NCBI GenBank assembly: GCA_016845525.1 | Contig: JAERSQ010000222.1 | Coordinates: 1-37,819 of the forward strand | Reading direction: 5' to 3' | Length of the DNA stretch: 37,819 bases | Source: Pseudomonadota bacterium | Lineage (GTDB): Bacteria > Pseudomonadota > Gammaproteobacteria > Arenicellales > UBA868 | In this document: piece after piece, positions 8,046 to 15,423 of the stretch | Layout of the letters: each line of letters starts with the position of its first letter | Position numbering within the stretch: the first letter of the stretch is position 1 | Made by a program: the position numbers and the translations under genes | The notes under the pieces: model-generated | Seen by the model: the letters and a program-made list of their open reading frames with translations, nothing else | Told to the model about the DNA's origin: nothing | Databases searched by the model: none

Positions 8046-8766
8046 GAACGACGACGATATCGTGCTCGAGTTGCGTGACCTGTATGTGGGTTACTACAAG
8101 GATCTTAATATCCTGCAGGACCTCAACATCAAGGCGCGCAAAAACCAGATTACAGCGATTCTCGGCGCCAACGGGGTGGGCAAGTCCACGGCGCTTAAGG
8201 CGGTGTTCGGCTTTTTGCGCCCCAACGAGGGCCAGGTGTTGCTGGAGGGGGAGGACATCATTGATGTGCCCACCCATCATCGCATCCTGAAGGGCCTTGC
8301 CTATATCCCGCAGCAGCCGGGGATCTTCAAGGATATGTCGGTCGAGGAGAACCTCGAGCTCGGCGGCTGGACCTTCAAACGCGACAAAAAACAGATTGCT
8401 GAAAAAATCGAAGCCAACTACGAGAGATTTCCCGTCCTTAAGGAAAAGCGCAAGCAGATCACAGGGGAACTCTCGGGCGGTCAGCAGCGCATGGTGGAAA
8501 TCAGCCGCACGCTGATGGCAGAGCCCCGCATGCTGCTGGTGGATGAGCCCACTGCCGGTCTTTCAAAAATGCTCTCGGAAGAGGTATACGAGATGCTGAC
8601 GATGCTGACCGAGCAGGAGGGCCTCACCATCTTGCTGGTGGATCAGGAGATCCGCCATGCCCTGCATATCTCTGACTATGTTTATGTCTTGGAGCTTGGC
8701 CGTAACAAGTTCGAAGGCCCCGCCTCGGATTTTGACGATCTGGAAAAAGCCTTCTGGGTCGCCTGA
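8038..8766 (+). CDS. livF: LivF-type ABC transporter ATPase
   Basis: This 242-residue ATPase has Walker A GANGVGKST, the AYIPQQPGIFKDMSVEENL stretch typical of LivF (equivalent to the VPEGR region), the ABC signature LSGGQQRMVEIS, and Walker B MLLVDEPTAGLS. The chosen ATG at 8038 has GAGG 7 bases upstream and overlaps livG by 8 bases. An ATG at 8014 would add eight residues and overlap more. It is the last gene of the importer. The 63 bases after it contain only a 4-bp GC hairpin, so transcription may continue into the hydrolase gene. Confidence 0.9.
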   Translation: MAENDDDIVLELRDLYVGYYKDLNILQDLNIKARKNQITAILGANGVGKSTALKAVFGFLRPNEGQVLLEGEDIIDVPTHHRILKGLAYIPQQPGIFKDMSVEENLELGGWTFKRDKKQIAEKIEANYERFPVLKEKRKQITGELSGGQQRMVEISRTLMAEPRMLLVDEPTAGLSKMLSEEVYEMLTMLTEQEGLTILLVDQEIRHALHISDYVYVLELGRNKFEGPASDFDDLEKAFWVA

Positions 8767-8829
8767 TCAGGGTAGACCCTCTCTTGGGGGCTCGCCGAAG
8801 GGCGGCTTTGGGTTGTCAAGATCGCAGCT

Positions 8830-9660
8830 GTGCAAAAACGTGACTCCTTAAGACTCCTGGGCTGTCAGGTAGCGATACCTGATGCCGTCTGCGCCAGTGA
8901 TCGCGATCGGCATGTTGCCTCGCTTTGTGAAGGCATAGCCGATCATCTTGCCAAGAGCGGGCCAGTCGATCTGATTGTCCTGCCAGAGCTTTGCACGCTG
9001 CCGTATTCGCGTGAAGCTTTTGAGGCACTGGATGACCTTGCCGAGTCGCTGGAGGGGGTTTCGGTTACGTGTTTTGCCGAACTGGCAAGAGCGCAAGGCG
9101 CAATGGTGGTATTCGGCATGGCGCGCCGCACAGACACCGGGTTCAGGATCAGTCAGGTCATTCTGAGCGAGACCGGCGACGTCGCCGGCTGTTATGACAA
9201 GATGCATCTTTGCCAATACGGGGCGTCCTGCGAGAAGGAGTTCTTTGAGCGCGGAGAAAAGATGGCCGTCGTTAGCCTCAAAGGCTGGAAGGTGGCTCCC
9301 CTGATCTGCTATGACATTCGTATTCCCGAAATGTCCCGGGCATTGGTGCTGGAGCATAACGCGGATCTGCTGCTGCATTGCGGCGCGTATTTCAGGGACG
9401 AATCATTTGCAACCTGGCACAACTTTGTAACAACGCGCGCCATGGAAAACCAGGTCTACCTCCTAAGCCTTAACCGGGCCGGAAAAAACTACGGCAACTC
9501 ACTGTTTTGCTTTCCATGGATGGATGAAACCCATCCTGCGGTTGCTTTTGCAGAACACGCCGAGGAGTTTCGCTTTCTTGAACTGGATCCGAATCTGCCG
9601 GACGAGACGCGTTCCATGTACACTTTCCTGAAAGACCGCCACGCAAAGTATTCTCTTTAA
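8830..9660 (+). CDS. Carbon-nitrogen hydrolase (nitrilase superfamily amidase)
   Basis: This 276-residue protein carries the nitrilase-superfamily triad: Glu53 in VLPELCTLPYS, Lys124 in CYDKMHLC and Cys160 in LICYDIRIPE. Such enzymes hydrolyse linear amides or carbamoyl groups, or in some branches nitriles. The start is a GTG at 8830, the only ATG, GTG or TTG in frame before the first beta strand (LGCQVAIPD); no clear ribosome binding site precedes it. In-frame codons just upstream spell VVKIAAV, a resemblance to normal family N-termini discussed under findings. It lies 63 bases after livF, so an amide imported by the Liv system could be its substrate; that link is inference. The predicted product is cytoplasmic. 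Confidence 0.8.
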   Translation: MQKRDSLRLLGCQVAIPDAVCASDRDRHVASLCEGIADHLAKSGPVDLIVLPELCTLPYSREAFEALDDLAESLEGVSVTCFAELARAQGAMVVFGMARRTDTGFRISQVILSETGDVAGCYDKMHLCQYGASCEKEFFERGEKMAVVSLKGWKVAPLICYDIRIPEMSRALVLEHNADLLLHCGAYFRDESFATWHNFVTTRAMENQVYLLSLNRAGKNYGNSLFCFPWMDETHPAVAFAEHAEEFRFLELDPNLPDETRSMYTFLKDRHAKYSL

Positions 9661-9729
9661 GCCCGAGCAGGGTTGCGGTTTGATGCTTGAGCAAGTTTGT
9701 TGCCCAGCGCATAGATTAATTGAGACCTG

Positions 9730-11598
9730 ATGGATAACGCACATCTAAAAAAAACCTGGGAAAAGGGTATTAAAGCGCTTGAGCAGAGGGACTTTGCCCG
9801 CGCCATCGCAAGCCTCAAGAAGGTCGAAAGAGCCGTGCCCGACGATCCGGATGTGCACTTCGCGCTGGCGGACGCGCTTTTGGGACAGGGCAAAGCGGAT
9901 CAGGCGATCCGGCAGGCTCAGCGCGGCGTTGATGCGGCGCCAAACGCCATTGTGGGATGGATCCGGTTGGGCAGGCTATTGCTCATGGCAGGAAAAGGCG
10001 AGCAGGCACTCAAGACTTTCAACAAGGCGCAGGAGGTCAGCCCGGATCACCCTCATGTTACAGCAGGGATTGCCGAATCCAAGGCTATGGTCGGCGATCT
10101 TGAAGGCGCAGAGACAGCTTTTTCTGAGGCGCTTTCCCTCACGCCGGGAGAGCCTGATCTCATCATATCGCTGGCGCGGGTGCAGGATGCAAGAGGGCAG
10201 ACGCAGACCGCTGAGAAAACCCTCCGCGAGGCCTGTGCAGCCCATCCTGGCGCTCTTGGGCTCTGGCAATCGCTCGGTCGCGCCTTAAGGGCGTGGGACC
10301 GAATCGAAGACGCGAGGGAGGCATGCAACGAAGCCCAAGCCCATCACCCGCATTCGCTGGAACTCAAGGCGCAGCGCGCGCAACTGGCCTACGAGTTGCG
10401 GGATCTTGAACCTGCGCAGGCGCTTTTGACCGAACTCGCCAAGGCCTATCCGAACGACGTGAATATCCAGAACGATCTTGCACAGGTGTTGGCGTCATTG
10501 GGTCAGGATGTTGAGTCTCAAGAATCCTTTAAGGATCTGACGGAGCGCGAGCCGCTGTTTGGCCAGCCCTGGCTCAACGTCGCAAGAGCCAAGCGTTATG
10601 AGGATCCCCAGGATGGAGAGATCCAAAAGATGCGAGCGGCCTTGAAACGCCGCCAACTCCAACCCTCCCAGGCGGCTTATCTTCATTTTGCGCTCGGCAA
10701 GGCGCTTGATGACTGCCGGGCGTATGACGACGCGTTTTCCCATTATCAGAAAGCGAATGCGATTTTCCGAGACCAGCTTGCCTTTGATTCAAAAGCGCTC
10801 GAAGCGCATGTAGATCGAATCATCGACGCCTTTACGCCGGAATTGATGAGCCAGTTCAAAGGGCAGGGCAGCCCGTCAACCGCGCCGCTGATGATCGTCG
10901 GGATGCCGCGCTCAGGCACGACGCTTCTTGAGCAGGTGCTGTGTGCACACCCTGGTGTAGAGACAGCAGGAGAGCTGCGCACGCTCGCTCAAGCCGCCCG
11001 GCGGCTGACCGAGGCCAGTGAAAAACCCTGGCCCGAATGTATTGCCAAGATCGCCCCTGATCTTTTTGCCGACCAGGCGCAAGCCTACTTTGATACGCTC
11101 ACCGCGAGAACCAGCGCTGCACAAAAAGTCATCGACAAGATGCCCCAGAATTTTCTGCATCTTGGGCTCGCGGCCTTGCTGTTCCCCAAAGCGGTCTTTG
11201 TGCATTGCGTAAGGAATCCTTTTGACACCTGTCTTTCAAACTTTTTTCAGGTCTTCCCTGCGGGAATCGACTTTGCCTATGATCTGGCCGATCTCGGCCA
11301 TTACTTCAGAAACTATCAACGTCTCATGACCCATTGGGAGACGCTTCTTGGAACCCAGCTTGTGATCGTGCGCTACGAGGAGCTTGTGAGTGAGCCGGAA
11401 AAAGTCTTAAGGCCGTTGCTGGAAGCCCTTGGCCTGAAGTGGAATGATGCCTGTCTTTCTCATCAGGAAACGGTGGGTAGAGTAGACACATTGAGCCTCT
11501 ACCAGGTGCGCAACCCCCTTAATACGGACTCTACTGAGCGGTGGAGAAACTACGAGAAACATCTTGGGCCGCTTCGCGCAGCCCTTGCGGGAGAATAG
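9730..11598 (+). CDS. TPR-repeat sulfotransferase
   Basis: The protein has 622 residues. About residues 1-340 are tandem tetratricopeptide-like helices, with repeated patterns such as ALADALLGQGKADQAI and GRLLLMAGKGEQALKTF. From about residue 385 a sulfotransferase domain follows. IVGMPRSGTTLLEQVL is the 5'-phosphosulfate-binding loop for PAPS, and FVHCVRNPFDTCLSNFF near residue 490 contains the 3'-phosphate-binding region. Such TPR-sulfotransferases are known in bacteria, but their substrates are mostly undetermined. There is no signal peptide, so it is probably cytoplasmic. It follows the hydrolase by 69 bases and ends just before a strong terminator. The start ATG 9730 lacks a strong ribosome binding site. 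Confidence 0.85.
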   Translation: MDNAHLKKTWEKGIKALEQRDFARAIASLKKVERAVPDDPDVHFALADALLGQGKADQAIRQAQRGVDAAPNAIVGWIRLGRLLLMAGKGEQALKTFNKAQEVSPDHPHVTAGIAESKAMVGDLEGAETAFSEALSLTPGEPDLIISLARVQDARGQTQTAEKTLREACAAHPGALGLWQSLGRALRAWDRIEDAREACNEAQAHHPHSLELKAQRAQLAYELRDLEPAQALLTELAKAYPNDVNIQNDLAQVLASLGQDVESQESFKDLTEREPLFGQPWLNVARAKRYEDPQDGEIQKMRAALKRRQLQPSQAAYLHFALGKALDDCRAYDDAFSHYQKANAIFRDQLAFDSKALEAHVDRIIDAFTPELMSQFKGQGSPSTAPLMIVGMPRSGTTLLEQVLCAHPGVETAGELRTLAQAARRLTEASEKPWPECIAKIAPDLFADQAQAYFDTLTARTSAAQKVIDKMPQNFLHLGLAALLFPKAVFVHCVRNPFDTCLSNFFQVFPAGIDFAYDLADLGHYFRNYQRLMTHWETLLGTQLVIVRYEELVSEPEKVLRPLLEALGLKWNDACLSHQETVGRVDTLSLYQVRNPLNTDSTERWRNYEKHLGPLRAALAGE

Positions 11599-11648
11599 GC
11601 AGGGCTAGCGAGCGCTTATTGATAATGGCTCCATCCGGAGAGCCAAAT

Positions 11649-11676
11649 AAAAAGGGCGCCTTGCGGCGCCCTTTTT
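11649..11676. terminator. Bidirectional intrinsic terminator
   Basis: AAAAAGGGCGCC (11649-11660), a TTGC loop and GGCGCCCTTTTT (11665-11676) form a GC-rich stem with an A-run before and a T-run after. It therefore works for both converging genes, the TPR-sulfotransferase on plus and the porin on minus. Confidence 0.93.
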
Positions 11677-11711
11677 ACACCAGACCATAAGGCCCGGTTA
11701 AACAGCCGATC

Positions 11712-12539
11712 TTAGAAGTCCATGCGCAGCATGCCAATACCTTTGGTATCGGTGCCGTCGTTGGAAAGCTCGATGATCGCTTTGGCGCCGCCGCCAAGAC
11801 CGATGGCGTAGTTACCCGTGATGACACCATCGGCATCGCCGGCTTCTTCGTAGTCGACCCAAATACCGGCAATACTGCCGTTGATGCCGAAGCCGTTATC
11901 GCCATTCGCCTGGTCAACGAAACCGCCGGACAGGCTGATGCCGGCGAGGCTGAGCGAAGCGCCAATACCGGTACAGTCGTTATTGCCGTGATCCTGCCAA
12001 GCCGCACCGATGGAAACACCACCGATGTTGAGGTTGGTGCCGATCGTGGCACGATCCAGGTCATCACCACCAGCGCTCATCTGCGCATCAGCGGATACAG
12101 AGAAGCCGCCAAGATTGGTGGAGAGATAGACGGAGTCTTTCATACGATACTGGATACAGGTGTTCGCCGCTCCACCGTAGCGGTGCGACTTATCGATGAA
12201 GGTACCGACCGTGTTGAACAGGGTGCTCCACTGTGAGCCGAGGCTCAGTGAACCCCAGTCGCCTTTGATGCCCACATAGGACAGACGCTGGGTGTTACCC
12301 GTGACGATGGAACCCTGAGCGGAGTTCACACGGAACTCGTAACCCATGTAGGCGCTCTGACCGTTACCAAGGTCGGAAGACGCTTTGAAACGAAGACGCG
12401 AGTAGTTGTCAGCGACCTGCCACTCGGAACCGGTGTACTCAACGCCGGTACGAATGGAGCCTGATACCGCAACGTCCGCGATCGCGACGGGCGTAGCTAA
12501 CGCACCGGCGACTGCTGCTGCAATCAGTTTCTTTTGCAT
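11712..12539 (-). CDS. Outer-membrane porin
   Basis: The 275-residue precursor has a Sec signal peptide (MQKKLIAAAVAGALATPVAIA, cut before DVAVSG). The mature part shows alternating beta-strand patterns, GSIRTGVEYTG, SRLRFKASSDLGNG, YEFRVNS, RLSYVGIKGDWGSLSLGSQWST, and a C-terminal phenylalanine (MRMDF), the outer-membrane insertion signal. This is the general Gram-negative porin family. It is shorter than the common 320-400 residues and glycine-rich in its second half, so it may have fewer or shorter loops. AGGAGA lies 9 bases before the ATG. A single cysteine pair (CIQY; NDCTG) could form a loop disulfide. Pore selectivity is unknown. The clean terminator downstream and structured leader suggest high, regulated expression. 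Confidence 0.85.
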   Translation of the reverse strand: MQKKLIAAAVAGALATPVAIADVAVSGSIRTGVEYTGSEWQVADNYSRLRFKASSDLGNGQSAYMGYEFRVNSAQGSIVTGNTQRLSYVGIKGDWGSLSLGSQWSTLFNTVGTFIDKSHRYGGAANTCIQYRMKDSVYLSTNLGGFSVSADAQMSAGGDDLDRATIGTNLNIGGVSIGAAWQDHGNNDCTGIGASLSLAGISLSGGFVDQANGDNGFGINGSIAGIWVDYEEAGDADGVITGNYAIGLGGGAKAIIELSNDGTDTKGIGMLRMDF

Positions 12540-12565
12540 TGTTGGATTTCTCCTGATTAGGTTTA

Positions 12566-12593
12566 AGTGTTGCTCTTGTACAAAAGCAACACT
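12566..12593 (-). promoter_or_regulatory. 28-base near-perfect palindrome in the porin mRNA leader
   Basis: AGTGTTGCT (12566-12574) and AGCAACACT (12585-12593) are exact complements, and the centre TTGTACAA is itself palindromic. Only the C/A pair at 12575/12584 breaks perfect symmetry. It ends 26 bases before the porin start codon, next to the ribosome binding site. In RNA it would be a stable hairpin, comparable in position to leader stems that stabilise some porin mRNAs. As DNA it could be an operator. Confidence 0.6.
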
Positions 12594-12634
12594 ATTGTCT
12601 TAAGAACGATCACTTCATGCAACGATTTATGAGC

Positions 12635-12664
12635 AAAATAGTGTCGCATGTTGCATAAAACCAA
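12635..12664 (-). promoter_or_regulatory. Candidate porin promoter
   Basis: Reading on the minus strand, TTGGTT (12664-12659) is followed after 18 bases by TATTTT (12640-12635), a moderate sigma-70 match. It would give a leader of about 90 bases containing the palindrome. An inverted repeat, ATGCAAC at 12617-12623 with GTTGCAT at 12650-12656, brackets the -10 and could be a regulator site. Confidence 0.35.
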
Positions 12665-13037
12665 CATTTCTTGCCAAGGCTGAATACCGAGAAAGACAGG
12701 CAAAAACCCGTATTTATTTTAAAAGTCGATATCTCATCAAAGATTTATCACTCAGATTCCTCAGGGCAAGGCTTCAGACAGAGGGTTTTGATGAGTACAG
12801 CGCTGGGTTCAGGGCCATAAGCTCCGCTCGATCGTTGCGCCATTAGACAGCGGTGCCAACGCTATCGCTGAGGACGGCGATTTCTCTTCCTGACAACTTA
12901 ACGGTGATCAATCCTTGCAGGAGCGGGAATGAGTAAAGTCGTCTGATAAACTTACCGGCTCTGGGGACAGGAAAGTCCACATTTCGTTGTTGCGCCTCAA
13001 GCACTTTCTTTGTATTAACTACCAACCAGGCATTTCT
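12665..13037. other. Intergenic stretch without a convincing gene
   Basis: This 373-base divergent spacer separates the porin control region from the small lipoprotein gene. It contains a five-codon frame, MSKVV-stop, at 12929-12946 preceded by AGGAGCGGGA, which is too small to call. A 60-codon minus frame has only a TTG start and no recognisable domain. I see no tRNA, repeat array or mobile-element ends. Confidence 0.6.
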
Positions 13038-13433
13038 GTGAAAGCGTACGATTCCAGAATTCTCCGGCGAAAAGTGATCTCTAGAACCTTTGCTTTAACG
13101 GCCCTTGCGGCAGTTTTACTGGGTTGCAGTTCCATTACCAACCTCAACAGGACGGCGGATTCCACGGTTGAAGGGCAGGGAGTCGAGAACGATCCAAATA
13201 CGATTGCTGGGGACGACTCTCCTTATGCCCGCTCTCCGCGGCGCCAGGTCGGGTACGGCTTTAGCATAGATGTTTTTGGGCGTGACAAGGACAAAAAGGA
13301 TGGCGGCGATGCGTCTCAAATCGCTATCGATGATCCTGAGTACGCGGAGTATCTCGAATGGAAGCGCTGGCAGGAATTCAAGGCTTACCAGGAATGGAAA
13401 GCGCAACAGGCGGGAGCAGAAAGCGCTTCCTGA
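13038..13433 (+). CDS. Small predicted lipoprotein with aromatic/charged C-terminal tail
   Basis: Starting at the GTG at 13038 (CAGG 7 bases upstream) gives 131 residues. A basic N-region (SRILRRKVISR) leads to the hydrophobic stretch ALTALAAVL and the lipobox LLGC, so Cys30 is the predicted lipidated residue. A GTG at 13074 would give a shorter signal with the same cysteine. The mature part is hydrophilic and low in recognisable structure, and ends in a helix rich in Trp, Tyr, Glu and Lys, with EYLEWKRW and QEFKAYQEWK. I do not recognise a family. It converges on bamC, 44 bases away, and the bamC product contains a similar aromatic/charged segment. It is probably an outer-membrane periplasm-facing lipoprotein of unknown role. 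Confidence 0.65.
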   Translation: MKAYDSRILRRKVISRTFALTALAAVLLGCSSITNLNRTADSTVEGQGVENDPNTIAGDDSPYARSPRRQVGYGFSIDVFGRDKDKKDGGDASQIAIDDPEYAEYLEWKRWQEFKAYQEWKAQQAGAESAS

Positions 13434-13446
13434 TGTTGTGGCGTAA

Positions 13447-13468
13447 CCGGCGCTGCCAAGAACGCCGG
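13447..13468. terminator. Possible hairpin between the converging lipoprotein genes
   Basis: CCGGCG (13447-13452) and CGCCGG (13463-13468) form a six-pair GC stem with a ten-base loop. It lies in the 44-base gap between two converging stop codons. No T-tract follows on either side, so it is a weak terminator candidate. Confidence 0.3.
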
Positions 13469-13477
13469 CTTGAGGGA

Positions 13478-14623
13478 TCAGTCGTCTTCTTTTGCTTGTT
13501 TTGCTCGCAGGCTTGCTTCCAACAGTCTTAGCACCTGGTCCCCAAGTTCTGTCTGCTGGTCGTTCGCATCCAGCATATTGATATGGGTTTGCGGACCGGC
13601 AGGTGTCAGCACCACAAAAATATCCTCAGCCGGAGCGCTGACGTCATCTTTCCAGAAGGCGAGCGCCTGAAACCATGACTTGTCCGCGAGTTTGCTGGGA
13701 TCGTCGTAGCGCACCACAAAGCGTAGTTGGGCGCGGTCTCGCTGTTCAATTGAAAAGCCCATATCCTGAAGCTCAAGATCAAGACGATTCCAGGCGGCGC
13801 CGGCCGCGCTGGAGAGCACCAGGGTCAGACGCCCACTCGAAGCCTCCTCAAGCGTGACCGATGATGCTGCCGCGGGTGTGGCAGCGACCGCTGTATCGCT
13901 GGCAAAGGTGAGTAATTGAATGCCGATCAGTTCGGCAAACGAGTTGGCAAGTTCGGTGTTGACGCTCTGTGCCGCTTCATCTTGGATCGAAACCGCTGGC
14001 CCGTTGCGGGTGAGTTCCAGGCTGACCAGGTAGATGATGGGATCACTTAGCCAGGGAATCCAGTCGGTCCAGCCGCCCGTGTCCTCGGGGGTCTCGGAGC
14101 CGTAGTGGACCCGGAAGGTGCCTTCGTCCTGATGCCGGGCCAAGACATGAACGCCCAGGTTAGTCAGTGCGGTGTCGAGGCGCTGCCAGGAATTTTCCAG
14201 GGTATCATCAATCAGAACGATCGCCTGACCCTCGCGCGTCGTGAGCGTCAGCACGCCTTCTTCCTGCAAGGACTCGCCGATAGCCTCATCTCTTGCCTTG
14301 CGAAATGCCGCGAGGCTGAGATCCAGATCGGCAGAATGCCTGTCGCGCCACTTCAGAAAATCCTGAAAGTCAGCCATCTTCTGGAACTCCTGAAACTGGC
14401 TGTATTGATCCAATTCGGCCTGAGTGGCGTTGCGGGCCGCGGCAGAGAACTGCTCGGTGTCGGCGTTTTCCTTGGGAGCGGTCAGATCCGGGGGAATCTC
14501 AAGCTGGGTCGTTCTGTCCCAGTCGGGCTCTGCGGGCTCAATTTCATCTGTAGAACTGCAGCCATGCAGAGCGACCAGTGTACTGATTGCAACCAGCGAG
14601 AAGACCTGACGACGAAGACGCAT
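13478..14623 (-). CDS. bamC: BamC-like outer-membrane protein assembly lipoprotein
   Basis: This 381-residue NlpB/BamC-family protein has a lipoprotein signal ending in VALHGC (Cys22) and an N-terminal unstructured segment with IPPDLTAP, similar to the conserved BamC segment that contacts BamD. Two helix-grip domains follow, about residues 120-245 (VLIDDTLENSWQRLDTALTNLG) and 258-375 (LVLSSAAGAAWNRLDLELQDMG). The two repeated WxRLDxxLxxxG patterns match the duplicated BamC domains. It would be anchored in the outer membrane as an accessory part of the BAM complex that inserts porins, one of which is encoded nearby. An aromatic/charged insertion (QFQEFQKMADFQDFLKW) lies at about 75-95. dapA, the usual neighbour in enterobacteria, is not here. 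Confidence 0.82.
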   Translation of the reverse strand: MRLRRQVFSLVAISTLVALHGCSSTDEIEPAEPDWDRTTQLEIPPDLTAPKENADTEQFSAAARNATQAELDQYSQFQEFQKMADFQDFLKWRDRHSADLDLSLAAFRKARDEAIGESLQEEGVLTLTTREGQAIVLIDDTLENSWQRLDTALTNLGVHVLARHQDEGTFRVHYGSETPEDTGGWTDWIPWLSDPIIYLVSLELTRNGPAVSIQDEAAQSVNTELANSFAELIGIQLLTFASDTAVAATPAAASSVTLEEASSGRLTLVLSSAAGAAWNRLDLELQDMGFSIEQRDRAQLRFVVRYDDPSKLADKSWFQALAFWKDDVSAPAEDIFVVLTPAGPQTHINMLDANDQQTELGDQVLRLLEASLRAKQAKEDD

Positions 14624-14682
14624 AAGAAGTTGAACCGGATTTCCTGTTGCAGCCCTTACGGCAGGGCTTCACCACAGCCCTG

Positions 14683-14690
14683 ATTATAAT
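14683..14690. promoter_or_regulatory. Symmetric ATTATAAT, possible -10 for divergent bamC and mobA promoters
   Basis: The eight-base palindrome reads TATAAT on both strands (14685-14690 plus, 14688-14683 minus), in the 124-base divergent gap. A near-extended TG lies at 14681-14682 for the plus direction. Neither direction has a good -35 hexamer. A small hairpin, AGCCCT with AGGGCT at 14651-14668, would lie in the bamC leader. Confidence 0.4.
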
Positions 14691-14747
14691 GGGATTGTTC
14701 CACTTAAGGCGCTTGAGCGCGAGGCAGAAAGCCATTTGAAACAAAGC

Positions 14748-15344
14748 ATGTCTACCGTCACCGGACTGCTCCTGGCCGGAGGCCAGGCCCGCCGGATGGG
14801 AGGCGCGGACAAAGGTTTGCTGACGCTCGGCGGCCGGCCGCTCGTTGCCTGGGGTCTTCAGCGTCTGGTGAGCCAGGTGGGTGAGGTGGTGATCAGCGCC
14901 AACCGAAATCATGCTGACTACCAGAAGTTGGGCGCCCGGGTCATCAGTGACAGTATCAGCGGTTATGCGGGTCCTTTGGCGGGCCTGTTTGCCGGGATGC
15001 AGGAGGTGTCGAGCGATTGGATCTTGAGCGCCCCCTGTGATTCCCCTTTGCTCGCAGGCGACTATGCCGAAAGGATGTATTCGGCTGTGAAGTCGGGGGA
15101 TCTTGACGCAGCAGTGGCGCACGACGGGAATCGTCTGCAGCCTGTATTTTTGTTGCTGAGTCGTCGATCACAGCCGAGTCTTGGTCGTTTTCTGGCCAAT
15201 GACGGGCGTAAGATCGATCTGTGGCTCGAAGAGGTCTCCCATCAAAGAGTGGATTTTTCCGATCGGTCGGAGATGTTTCTGAACGTCAATACACCAGAGG
15301 ACCTTGAGGAGATGGAGTCCCGGATCACCGGCAACAATCAGTAA
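14748..15344 (+). CDS. mobA: Molybdenum cofactor guanylyltransferase MobA
   Basis: This 198-residue nucleotidyltransferase has the MobA hallmark GLLLAGGQARRMGGADKGLL at the N-terminus (GTP-binding loop), then VVISANRN, VISDSISGYAGPLAGL (guanine and metal-binding region) and LSAPCDSPLL, the Asp-containing metal site. The end shows FLNVNTPEDLEEME, typical of the family. It transfers GMP to molybdopterin cofactor to make the bis-MGD form used by many oxidoreductases. I use the ATG at 14748; a TTG at 14736 has GAGG 11 bases upstream and would add four residues. It starts a plus-strand run of seven genes that may be partly cotranscribed. No molybdoenzyme is encoded in the window. Confidence 0.9.
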   Translation: MSTVTGLLLAGGQARRMGGADKGLLTLGGRPLVAWGLQRLVSQVGEVVISANRNHADYQKLGARVISDSISGYAGPLAGLFAGMQEVSSDWILSAPCDSPLLAGDYAERMYSAVKSGDLDAAVAHDGNRLQPVFLLLSRRSQPSLGRFLANDGRKIDLWLEEVSHQRVDFSDRSEMFLNVNTPEDLEEMESRITGNNQ

Positions 15345-15423
15345 ACCGATTAATGGATTTTGCGGTCTTTGGGTCATTGAGGTTAAATTGCCCTTTGCGC
15401 CCCAAAACCGATCCCCAACACCC

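Noticed and set aside
8793-8804. Possible terminator after livF
   Set aside because: The stem has only four pairs and is followed by GCTTTGG, so it is too weak to call.
12843-13025. 60-codon minus-strand frame between porin and lipoprotein
   Set aside because: TTG start, no ribosome binding site and no recognisable motif; a faint likeness to a LytTR C-terminus was not sustained.
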